Assembly (NCBI GenBank): GCA_002344825.1
Contig: DDUN01000038.1
Span: 1-64,000, forward strand
Source: Candidatus Multiplicimicrobium inquinatum
GTDB lineage: Bacteria; Omnitrophota; Omnitrophia; Omnitrophales; Aquincolibacteriaceae
DNA length: 64,000 nucleotides
Reading direction: 5' to 3'
Shown here: positions 53,953 to 63,200 of the stretch, piece by piece
How the letters are laid out: each line of letters begins with the position of its first letter
Position numbering within the stretch: position 1 is the stretch's first letter
Position numbers and translations under genes: made by a program
Notes under the pieces: model-generated
What the model saw: the letters and a program-made list of their open reading frames with translations, nothing else
What the model was told of the DNA's origin: nothing
The model's database searches: none

Positions 53953-55011
53953 ATGGAAACGAATTTAAAGCCTACTTTATACGGGATGAGCGTGCAGGAG
54001 CTGCAGGAAGCAGTGAAAGCCATCGGTTTGCCCGCCTTCCGCGGGGTTCAGCTGGGTGACTGGATTTATAAGAAAAATGTTTTAGAGTGGAGCGAGATCA
54101 AAAATTTTTCTAAGGTCGATCTTGAGAAGCTGGCCGCGCATTATGACTTGCGCTCACTCGACGGCTCCGAAGCATCTTTTTCCAAAGGCCTTGAATCCAC
54201 CAAAGGGCTTTTTAAGGCCCGCGACGGGCACTTTTTAGAAAGCGTTTTGATTTCGCAAAGGGATCGCCAAACCGTTTGTCTTTCCACGCAAATGGGCTGC
54301 AAAATGGCCTGTTCTTTCTGTGCGAGCGGCAAAGCCAAGTTTTTGCGCAATTTGACCGCGGGAGAAATTGTTGAGCAGGTTGCGTGGATTCAGCGTAAGA
54401 CAGAAAAGCGTGTTTCCAATATTGTTTTTATGGGAATGGGCGAGCCACTTGATAATTTTGATGCAACCATGAAGGCTATCGAAATTCTCATCGCGGAGTG
54501 GGGCTTTCAGCTCGGCGGAAGACGCGTCACCGTGTCAACTTCCGGTATTACTCCCAAAATTATTGAATTTGTGGAACGTGTTGACGGGCGCGTGCGGCTT
54601 TCGGTTTCACTCCATTCATCCAAGCCCGAGGTGCGCGATGAGCTGATGCCGATTAACCGAAAATATAATATCGATAACCTGATACAAACGCTTACGGAGA
54701 TTCACGGCAAACTCAAGCGAGAGGTCACATTTGAATATACGTTGATTGAGAATATTAATGACACCGAAGAAGAAGCGCGGGGCGTCGCAAAAATTTCTGT
54801 ACCTTTGAATGCGAAGGTGAATTTAATTCCTTACAATCCCATTCGTGAAATGGCCGCGGTTTACAAGACACCGTCCAAGGAACGCATTGAAAGATTCACT
54901 AAAATTTTGATGGATGCCGGCATTCACGTGACTCTGCGCAAAACCGCCGGACGTGAAATTGATGCTGCCTGCGGACAGCTCAGGCTCGACCGCGAGCAGG
55001 TTAAAGGTTAA
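53953..55011 (+). CDS. rlmN: 23S rRNA / tRNA adenine-C2 methyltransferase RlmN
   Basis: Radical-SAM methyltransferase acting on A2503 of 23S rRNA and A37 of tRNAs. Cluster motif CKMACSFCASG (CxxxCxxC, about residues 116-126), FMGMGEPLDNFD, VTVSTSGITPKI, the S-adenosylmethionine-binding SVSLHSSKPEVRDELMPINRKY, and the methyl-carrying Cys near the end in AACGQLR. 352 aa, normal. It is followed head-to-head by the S23 gene, within a heptamer repeat. Confidence 0.95.
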   Translation: METNLKPTLYGMSVQELQEAVKAIGLPAFRGVQLGDWIYKKNVLEWSEIKNFSKVDLEKLAAHYDLRSLDGSEASFSKGLESTKGLFKARDGHFLESVLISQRDRQTVCLSTQMGCKMACSFCASGKAKFLRNLTAGEIVEQVAWIQRKTEKRVSNIVFMGMGEPLDNFDATMKAIEILIAEWGFQLGGRRVTVSTSGITPKIIEFVERVDGRVRLSVSLHSSKPEVRDELMPINRKYNIDNLIQTLTEIHGKLKREVTFEYTLIENINDTEEEARGVAKISVPLNAKVNLIPYNPIREMAAVYKTPSKERIERFTKILMDAGIHVTLRKTAGREIDAACGQLRLDREQVKG

Positions 55012-55035
55012 AGCTAAAAGGTTGAAACCATAGGC
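55006..55035. repeat. Heptanucleotide repeat, left arm of the S23 element
   Basis: AGGTTAA, AGGTTAA, AGCTAAA, AGGTTGA in 7-base steps overlapping the rlmN stop. It is inverted relative to the heptamers at 55398-55440. Confidence 0.65.
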
Positions 55036-55457
55036 TTGGAGCCACTAGGTTCTTTTTTTCCGCGCAGTGTAAGAATGCTGGCTCCAAGCATTCTGCATAA
55101 GCTGCTATTTTCTTGTAGCAAGCTTTCCATGCAGGCCGGATCTACTTTCTTAGAATCTCTCAATAAGCATAGCCAGTATTCGCTTTCGTTGGCAGATTTT
55201 AATGCATACGAAAAAAAATTAGCAAAATCTCGTTTTGAGCTACTTCCTTTTGCCTCAATAATATTTGCACCAATTGAAGTTGCTGACCGCAATAATTGCT
55301 TTGCAATGATCTGAGCGGCAAAATCTTTTTGTAAAATTTCTAAAAAGCGAATGATTCTAATCGAAAAAGTATAGCTTTTTTCCTGTAATAAGGTTTTGGC
55401 TTTTGGGCCATGGCTTTGACCTTTAGCCTTTAAGTTTTGGGCTGATTGTGCTTCCAT
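55014..55457 (-). CDS. Four-helix-bundle protein (S23 / 23S rRNA IVS family)
   Basis: 147 aa. The core KSYTFSIRIIRFLEILQ, KQLLRSATSIGANIIEAKGS, and KSANESEYWLCLLRDSK is the S23 family, whose first members were found in 23S rRNA intervening sequences and which are related to diversity-generating-element accessory proteins. The function is unproven. The first 20 or so residues (AQNLKAKGQSHGPKAKT) are encoded by heptamer repeat, so the true start is uncertain. ATG 55457 lies 28 bases inside the upstream propeller gene. Inverted heptamer arms flank the gene, as if it were element cargo. Confidence 0.8.
   Translation of the reverse strand: MEAQSAQNLKAKGQSHGPKAKTLLQEKSYTFSIRIIRFLEILQKDFAAQIIAKQLLRSATSIGANIIEAKGSSSKRDFANFFSYALKSANESEYWLCLLRDSKKVDPACMESLLQENSSLCRMLGASILTLRGKKEPSGSKPMVSTF
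55398..55440. repeat. Heptanucleotide repeat, right arm of the S23 element
   Basis: CTTTGAC, CTTTAGC, CTTTAAG, TTTTGGG in 7-base steps. The reverse complement resembles the left arm at 55006 (TTAAAG.CTAAA.GGT.AAA.CCAT.GC). Confidence 0.65.
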
Positions 55458-57088
55458 ATTTCCTCCAATTCAGGGTTTGCGTTGTAAATTCTTTCTAACT
55501 GTTTCGAAAGATATCCATCCGTTAACGCATCAATGAGCGCGGTCAATTCATCCAGCCTAAGCAAGCGGTCCCAATGAGATTTTTCATCCTCCGCGGGCGC
55601 ATAAACGATCTCAGCTTGCAGGCGGCGGCGTTCATAAAAAAGACGCGTGGCTTCTGAAAGCAAATCGTTTCTTTGGTCTACCATCAGTTTTGAGCGCGAA
55701 TCAATTGACGTTTGGCTGGAGCTGAAAATAAAATTCCCCAAATCCCATGAGAATCCGATATCGGCTCCTCGGTCTCTGTCCCACGGACCGTCAATGAAGC
55801 GGTCGGGGTCGTTCGTGCCGGCGCGATCCAGGTCAATGTTGTTGGATGTTCCCCAGTCTTTTCCCGCGGAAACATTGGGCAGTAAGGCCGCAACGCGCGA
55901 TTGCGCCTGCCAGCGTTTGATTTTTCCGTTGCCGGTATCGGAGTAACGAATGACTCTTTTGTGAATGTCACGTGCGGAGGGCTCGAGCCGGATGAGCTTA
56001 TTGAAAACAAGTGCATTCTCAGCGCGGATTGGTTCGGAAGAAGATTTTGCAACCCACTTCCAAAGACCTTCTGCTGTAACCGCGAGCAAGGCGTCCGAAG
56101 CTTTCAAATGGAGCGTTGAAAAAACATGTGTTTTTGCAAGTCCGTCATTTTGAATTTGCCACTTGCCGTCGGAGTTGTTGAAAATAAAGAATCCATCTTC
56201 GCCAAGGCCGATCAATTGTTTCGTCTTAAAATTCCACGCAAGGCGCTTCGGAAGAGCGTTGCGCAGTCCCGAGCCGGAGAGCGGCTGCCAATCTAAACCG
56301 TTGCGGCTTTGATAAACGCCTTTGGATGTGGCTAGATAGAAGCTTTCCTCTGTTTCGATAAAATCAAAGAAAGTTTGTTGCGAAGCCAGTGCCCCCTCAT
56401 CTTCAAACTCTTTAGGGAGATCATCCGTCTCGCTTCCGGTTTGATCAAAGTCAAAAACTTTTAACACGGTTTGCACGGAGTCATCCCCCGCAAGACGCCA
56501 GTCTCCGTTAGCCGAAAAGAAAAGACCGATGGAGCTTTCGGCAATTAAAAAAACAGGCAAAGAATCCGCAAGCTCGGAATGCTTGCGCCAAGCCGAAGTA
56601 TCTTTTTGTGTCGACCATAGCCCGCGCGCGGTTCCAATCCACCAAGTGTCTTTTCCCGCAAAAAAAGTAAGCGGAGCTTTTTCTTCATCGCGGCTTTCAT
56701 AAATGCGTTTGGCATTGCGCGTTTGAGCAGTCCATTCAAAGACCGATTGTTTTGTTTGAATCCAAAGACTTTGATGCGATTCGGAAGAAGCGGAGATCCG
56801 CGCAATTTTATCCTGCGAATGAGACAGTGAAAAGACAGTTTGCCAGTGGCCGCTTTCATTTTTAAAAACAGCATGAGGAGTTGCCGCGTAATAGTCAGGG
56901 TCTGAATTAGGCACGGACGCTAAATCAATTGCCGCTTCTGTGGAAGGCAATCCGGAAACTTTTTCCCAGGCCGGAAATCCGGACCCGGGCAAGGTAAGCA
57001 ATAGCACCAATGCGATCCATTTCCACTTTTGGGAACCGGGAAGGGGTTTGACTCTGGTGCTTGGAGCGTCATAATAAAAGTGATTCAT
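55430..57088 (-). CDS. Secreted beta-propeller-like protein with conserved C-terminal region
   Basis: 552 aa from ATG 57088 (MNHFYYDAPS; a TTG two codons up is also in frame). A signal anchor (WIALVLLLTLPGSGFPAW) is followed by repeated blades of BNR/photosynthesis-stability type, e.g. DTWWIGTARGLWSTQKD, SFYLATSKGVYQSRNGLDW, LLAVTAEGLWKW. From about residue 385 a different region holds RAGTNDPDRFIDGPWDRD, IGFSWDLGNFIFSSSQTSID and a helical ELTALIDALTDGYLSKQLE tail, resembling envelope proteins of the Omnitrophota type. Function unknown; likely periplasmic or outer-membrane associated. Divergent from the giant gene, 176 bp apart. Confidence 0.65.
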   Translation of the reverse strand: MNHFYYDAPSTRVKPLPGSQKWKWIALVLLLTLPGSGFPAWEKVSGLPSTEAAIDLASVPNSDPDYYAATPHAVFKNESGHWQTVFSLSHSQDKIARISASSESHQSLWIQTKQSVFEWTAQTRNAKRIYESRDEEKAPLTFFAGKDTWWIGTARGLWSTQKDTSAWRKHSELADSLPVFLIAESSIGLFFSANGDWRLAGDDSVQTVLKVFDFDQTGSETDDLPKEFEDEGALASQQTFFDFIETEESFYLATSKGVYQSRNGLDWQPLSGSGLRNALPKRLAWNFKTKQLIGLGEDGFFIFNNSDGKWQIQNDGLAKTHVFSTLHLKASDALLAVTAEGLWKWVAKSSSEPIRAENALVFNKLIRLEPSARDIHKRVIRYSDTGNGKIKRWQAQSRVAALLPNVSAGKDWGTSNNIDLDRAGTNDPDRFIDGPWDRDRGADIGFSWDLGNFIFSSSQTSIDSRSKLMVDQRNDLLSEATRLFYERRRLQAEIVYAPAEDEKSHWDRLLRLDELTALIDALTDGYLSKQLERIYNANPELEEIWKHNQPKT

Positions 57089-57264
57089 ATGCAAGAAATG
57101 TATGCTAATTATAAATATATGTCAACTAAAAAATGATTAATTATTATATTTAAGGATTTTCATCTGGGCCGGGTTGAAATAGAGGGGTTTAACAGGCACA
57201 TTTCTAAGAACATTTAATAAGTTCAACTTCGGGCATAAAGCAATCTTAAAAGTAAGGATAGTTG

Positions 57265-60200
57265 ATGGGACGGCATCAGCAGTTCTTAAAATTTGTGGCC
57301 ACAGCTGTCATCATGTGTCTTTTGGCGCAGGATGCGGCGGTGGCATTGCCATCGCAGACTACAGACTACAGACCACAGACCACAGACTCTGCGGAAACTC
57401 CCGGAGTTGAGGGATCGCATCTCCGGGAGTTGGGCTGGTTAAGCACAAAAAACCTTGGAACGATTGATGAAGAGTTCCAAGGCACGAACGGTAAAAGCAT
57501 TACCTTCATTCTCGATGCCCACGACTCTCTCGACGCGCAAAAGAATATTGTCCGAATTATTCAACGGGCAACAGCCTCAGGCCGGGTTCGAACCGTCTTC
57601 GAAGAAGGTTATGAGGACGAGCTCAATACGGATGAATGGTTTGGCGATATCCAAGATGATCAAATTCGCCGCAAAGTTGCTTACTATTATTTGGATCAAC
57701 TTAAAATTGGCGCAGCAGAGTTTGCGCATATTAATCGGCAGAGCCGATTAGGACAAAGAACAAAGGACAAAAAACAAAGCACCGATTGGCAATTAGTCGG
57801 CGCGGACGACAAACAAGCTTATCTTGAAAACGTGCGCGCTTTCGGTGACTCTGAAAAAGTCCGCGCGAAAATCCTGCGTGACACGCAAGCCATTCAGCGC
57901 GAACTGAAAGCTGTAGGCGCTAAGCAGCTTACGCCCGAAGCTCAAAAGTGGATTGCCGATTATCAGCGCTTCCATGAGCATGCGCTTCCTCTGCTTGATT
58001 ATTTAAATCGCTGGCTTAAATTTATTCCCCAAGAAGCTTGCCCGCTTTTACGCCGTATTTTGTCCGCCGCGCAAGATTTAGAACTTGCGCGCAGTATTCA
58101 ACGGATCCGCGCCGCAGAAGTTTTAATTGAAATCAAACAATTCGAATCCTCACTGGAAGCGCATTTTTTTGAAGAAAGACAAACCGCCGAGATTTGGCAA
58201 GCACAGAAAACCATGGGTTCCGTTGAAAAATTGACTAATCTTAAAATTTCAAGTCATGAGCTGGATGAGCTTAAGCAGAATTTGAAAATGTGGGATACGG
58301 AAAGCCTTGCGCCCTTGCTTGCTCGCGCGAAGAAAAATCCTGTCGTGCTTTCCAAACGCTGGGAAACACTCATTCAAGACGCGCTGAAATTTTATGAGCT
58401 TGCGCATAAAAGAGATATGGCGGTGGAGAGAGCTCTTTTAAGTTGGAACAACTCCTCGGCTCCGCTCAGGGCAAGCGAACAAGAGCCAAAGGACAAAGAA
58501 GCGGTTTTGGTGTTCGGCGGTTTTCACCGCGAGGGAATTACCGAAATTTTGCGGCGCAACGGATTTTCTTATACGGTTGTCATTCCTAAAATCACCGATT
58601 TTTCCAAGCGTCACCAATTGCTTTATCGCGAAGCTATGAGCGTTGGACCACGGGGCTCGGGCCACGGAGCCCGCCAAATGGTTCAAGCCGCGCGTCCGCT
58701 TTCAGGTTTTTATGATCACGGCTTTCGTTATGAAATTCCGCTTGTGGCGGCTCTCGCAAAAGAAAATCCAAAGCTAGATCAAAGAAGCTTTGCCTTGCTT
58801 GTCGAAAGAACACTTTTAGAAAAAAGTTCAACAACCGTGGCGCGTGGAGTTAATGGCGAGAATCTGAGCCGTCCCTCGGCTTCTCCCAACACGCGCCGCC
58901 TTTTGTTTTCAGCTCGCTCCGAATCTCGAAAAAAAGCAGAGAAGGTTCTCGATTATGAAGAAATTGATTTTGGGACTAAAAATCGTTTTTTAAAGAAAGC
59001 TTTGTCCACCTACTTAACTCCCAAGGTGTTTGAAACGGGCGGATTCATTTATAAATGGTTCGGGATCCAATATTTCATTTTTTTACTTAATCAATTTGAC
59101 CGTCAAAAAATTCTACCGCGGTTACCCGTAAGCCTTTCCACCCCGCTTACGGATTCAAAGCCCGAAGAAGAAATTTCTGTCTCGGGACGAATCAAAATGG
59201 GATCTGCTTTAGAGATTATGCATCTCGCGGCATTTTTTATCATATTGGCTTTAGCCTCTATGGAGCATTTAAGTGCAGATAATTTTGGAGCCACGTTATT
59301 GCATTTGGGAAATGTAATTGCAAATGTGTACCCCATTTTTGTTCAACGCTATGTTCGGGCAAGACTATGGCCTCGATATATTCAGATAAAAGAAAATGAA
59401 ACCAACCGTTCCGAAGCCCGCGCGGGAACAGCCAAGAAGGAAACGGTGATTCGGAGCCCCGAAGTGCTGCGCCTTGCTTTGGGAAAATTCAATATTTTAA
59501 ATTCCGGCGCACTGCATGAGTTGTTTTCTTCTCAACAAACAAGCCTGCAAAAGCTTACAAAAGCTGAGCGGGACCTTTTAAGGCGTATAGCGCTAATAAG
59601 AGACTCAACGAAAAAAGTTATGCGTAAAGAGAAGGGTGAGAATGAATTTCATGGGCCCTTTGCTCCTGCAAACGTGAGCCAGGTGATGACGGTTTTGAAG
59701 CATCTTGGAGCAAAACAGGGCGAAAAAATAATGGATCTGGGTCACGGCGAAGGGAGCGTGCTTTTTGGTGCGGCGGCGCTGTTTGGTCTTCAGGGTCTTG
59801 GCGGGGAGCTGAATTCCTATCTTTACAGGAAAAGTGCCGCGATTCAAGCGGAGCTGGTTGATGCCGGGATTTTAGACGCGGGCGCCGTCGAGCTTAGAAA
59901 AGAAAACTTTAATCAGCTTGATCTTCGAACTGCTGATTATGTTTTCTTTTTTTCATTCGGAGGAAAAGTTGATCAGGAGAAGCTCTTGCGAGAGTTAAAG
60001 CCCGGCGCCAAATTCATTCTTTTGGGACTTAAAAACACCAATTGGGAGCAGGAGGAATTAACCGGCTACTCTGATTTTTCAAAATTATTGGAAAACGGGC
60101 AGTTTGAACTTGTGCGATTTCCGGAACTGAGAACTTGGGTTTTCACAAAGCGGTCCGCGCGTTCCGAAATGCGCGAAGCAACTCGCGCGCAGATTTTGGA

Positions 60201-63200
60201 AATTTTAAGGAATTTCGAGCAGTTTCGTGAAAATATAAAAGTCAGCGAGCCTGTTGTGTGGGATTTAGAGGGGGTTGAATTAAACCGCGCACGGCCGCTG
60301 TTGGTGCTTCCTGATATTCATGGCGACCTGGAAGGCATGCTCGCCATGCTTTATTTCAGCGGCGTGATTGACCGCGAGGGCTTACCGACGGGCAGCGCGG
60401 ATGTGATTCAGCTGGGAGATGTTATTAACGGGCGCGAGCAATGGTTTGAAGCGGATGATTACCTGCGTTTTTTACAGCAAGAATTTGAGGAACGGGGACT
60501 TAGTCTGATTCGCCTGGCGGGCAACCACGACGTAAAAGTTTTGAAAGCCTTTGATCGCAAGAAATATTTTTTGGAATGGGTTTATGGCCCGTCCGAACGG
60601 CAGTTAAGCGGGTTGCGGGAATTTTTTCAGCAGTATTTATGGAAAAACCCGGGCAAACAAGGCCGGCAACTATTAAGAAAAAAGTTTACTTCCGTCGGTC
60701 TGCCGCTTCATATTTATTTTATTTTGGAAAAAGCGCGGGATTTTTATCAGGCAGTTAAAAACGATATTCAAACCGGAAAAATCAAAGCGGCGGCAAGATT
60801 CGGCAATCTTTTTGTCACACATGCCGGATTGTCCCCGGCCGCGATGGAAGAGGAGTCCCTCGGTGCGGATTTTGATGAGAAAGCGGACGTTCTCAATCGG
60901 GCTTTTCAAGCATGGCTTTTAAAAGAAAGCAAGCCAAAGCAAGATGAGAGAACTGCAGACGACGAAACAGTCGATGAACGCATCAAAATCATTCTGAAAA
61001 AAGCTCTCGGAATGAAAACAGCCGAAGGATTTAAAAAATCAAGCGTTTGGCAATTGACAGGGCATCGTCCTAAACGGCATAAACGCGTGAGCTCTGATGA
61101 GCGAATGATTTCCGCCGACTTTGATTTAGCGCGCCGCTTTGAAGTCTCCGAAGACGATCCTGTTTATCCGCGCATTTTATTTTTGAAGGAAAACCAGTTA
61201 ATCGAGCAGGAAATTAAATTACCGCGCTTTGAAAGTCCGCCTTCGCCTGCAGATGACGGGGAAACATTGAAAGAAGAGTTTGTTGCCCGTTTTTCAACCG
61301 AAGAATTAAAAGAGTTTGAAATAAAGCCTGTCTCCCGAATTCGACTGATTAATTTGATTCAGGCCGCGATTAGCCAAAGCGGTGTATTAGAAAGCGCGTC
61401 CATCCAAAACGACTCCGTTTTTGTGAGAGTCATTGAGACAGCCGCCCACGGGGAAAGCAGCATTACGTTGCCCGCGCAAAATTATCATATTGGGGGGTAT
61501 CATTCGACACTGGCAGAAGCTTATTTACAGCAAAACTATTTGGCGGGCGATGAGTTTTTGAACACGGTGCACGCGATTGAAGTTTGGCGCCGCTCCGAGG
61601 CGCGTTATTTGGAAGCGGAAAAAATTTACTTTGACAGCCCTGAATTTTTGAGCGCTACGCATTATTTTAATGAAGCCGTCATTGTGCGAGACGAAGCCGG
61701 GACCATTCAGCCTATGGACTGGAACAAACTCATCACAATTTATGAAAGACTGCGGGGCGATGATGTCAATGCCGAGTATACAGATGAAGATCGGCAGCTG
61801 AGGCTTTCGCATGAAAATGAGCCGTGGGCTCGGGAATGGCTTCAAAATATAAACCGGCAGGATTTAACTGGCGACGAAGCGCTTAATTTAGGAGTGAAAA
61901 TCTACCGCGATAGCAGCGAAGGCGATGGCAGAAATCAGATGTTTGTAAAAAAAGCGGGCTTTGACCGGGTTCGCCCCCCCAAAAAAGCAGGAGCTTATTT
62001 TGAGCGGCACCCTGCCGATGGGCACCATGGTTTGGCTTGGTTTTTAATGAATTTTTTCTTGATGCGCAATGGATACGCTCCTTTTTATTTTAAGAATGAG
62101 AAAGAGTATTTGAAAATTCCGATCGACTATTACAACCGTGATGAAGGCGCGGCTCGTTTGCGTCAGCTTCTCCGCGAAAGAGTTTTTTCAGAAAACAAAG
62201 GCAACCGTTCCGAAGCGCGGACAAGCGATGAAATCGGGCTCCAACAAATTAAAAATACGGAAATTGCTTTGACGCCGCGCGCGTTTCACGGCCGAAATTG
62301 GCTTCGCTATCCGTGGATGACCACAAGAAAAAAAGTTTGGGAAGTTTTCGGGCTGCCCGACCCGCGCGATGCAAAACCGGCGCAGCAAAAAACATCGCGC
62401 GACATCACCTTTATTAAACGCAAAAGTGACCGTCATCCGGTTTGGGTGATTTTAGAAAAAGACAAAGTCCGCTTCGAAGAAAAATTTGCAAGAGAATTAC
62501 TTATGCTGCGCGGCAAAGCCCGTTCCGAATCTCGAAACGACCCCAAAAAACAGGCGGCGGAGTTTTCAAAAAAAGCGAATGCCATTATCAAAGCACGGGG
62601 CAATTTAGAAGAAGCCGCGCGGCTGGCGGAAGAAGCCATCGAACTTGATTATACAAATGCATTTGCGCATGTGGCGCTTATTCAGGCGCGGCGGGGGCTG
62701 GGTCAGTATAAAGACGCGCTTGAAGCATTTATCTCAGCAGAGCGGGATATTCCCGATAACCAATACGTGCGCGCAATGTTTCCGGGTATTTTAAATTCTT
62801 TCGCGGCTCAATCAGCGGAGCAAAATCGGCTTGATGATGCCATAGACACTTTCCGAAAAATTTTTCCGGATACGCCGGAAGAACTTCAAGAAAGCGTTAA
62901 GTTAACGGCTATGCGGGCGCGTGAAGCCTTAGCGTATCAAGCCATTGAAAGAGGCGATTTTGGAAAAGCGCTTCAAATAGCCGAGCAAATCAATCAGATT
63001 TTACCTAGCAATCAAACAACAGATCTTATTTTAGCGACAGCATTTATTCATCAAGGCCAGCCCGGGCGCGCAGAAGCACAGCTTGATTTCTCGCGCAGAA
63101 AATTTTTAGCGCGGAATCCCCGAAGTTATTTAATTAAAGCTTTGAGCGCGGCACATAAACTTCGGCCGAATGAAGCGAAGGCAATATTAAATGAAGCTCA

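Noticed and set aside
61591..61605. RSEAR at residue 1443 as a true domain separator
   Set aside because: Counted, but it sits in an otherwise continuous-looking segment (WRRSEARYLEAEK), so this copy may be chance.
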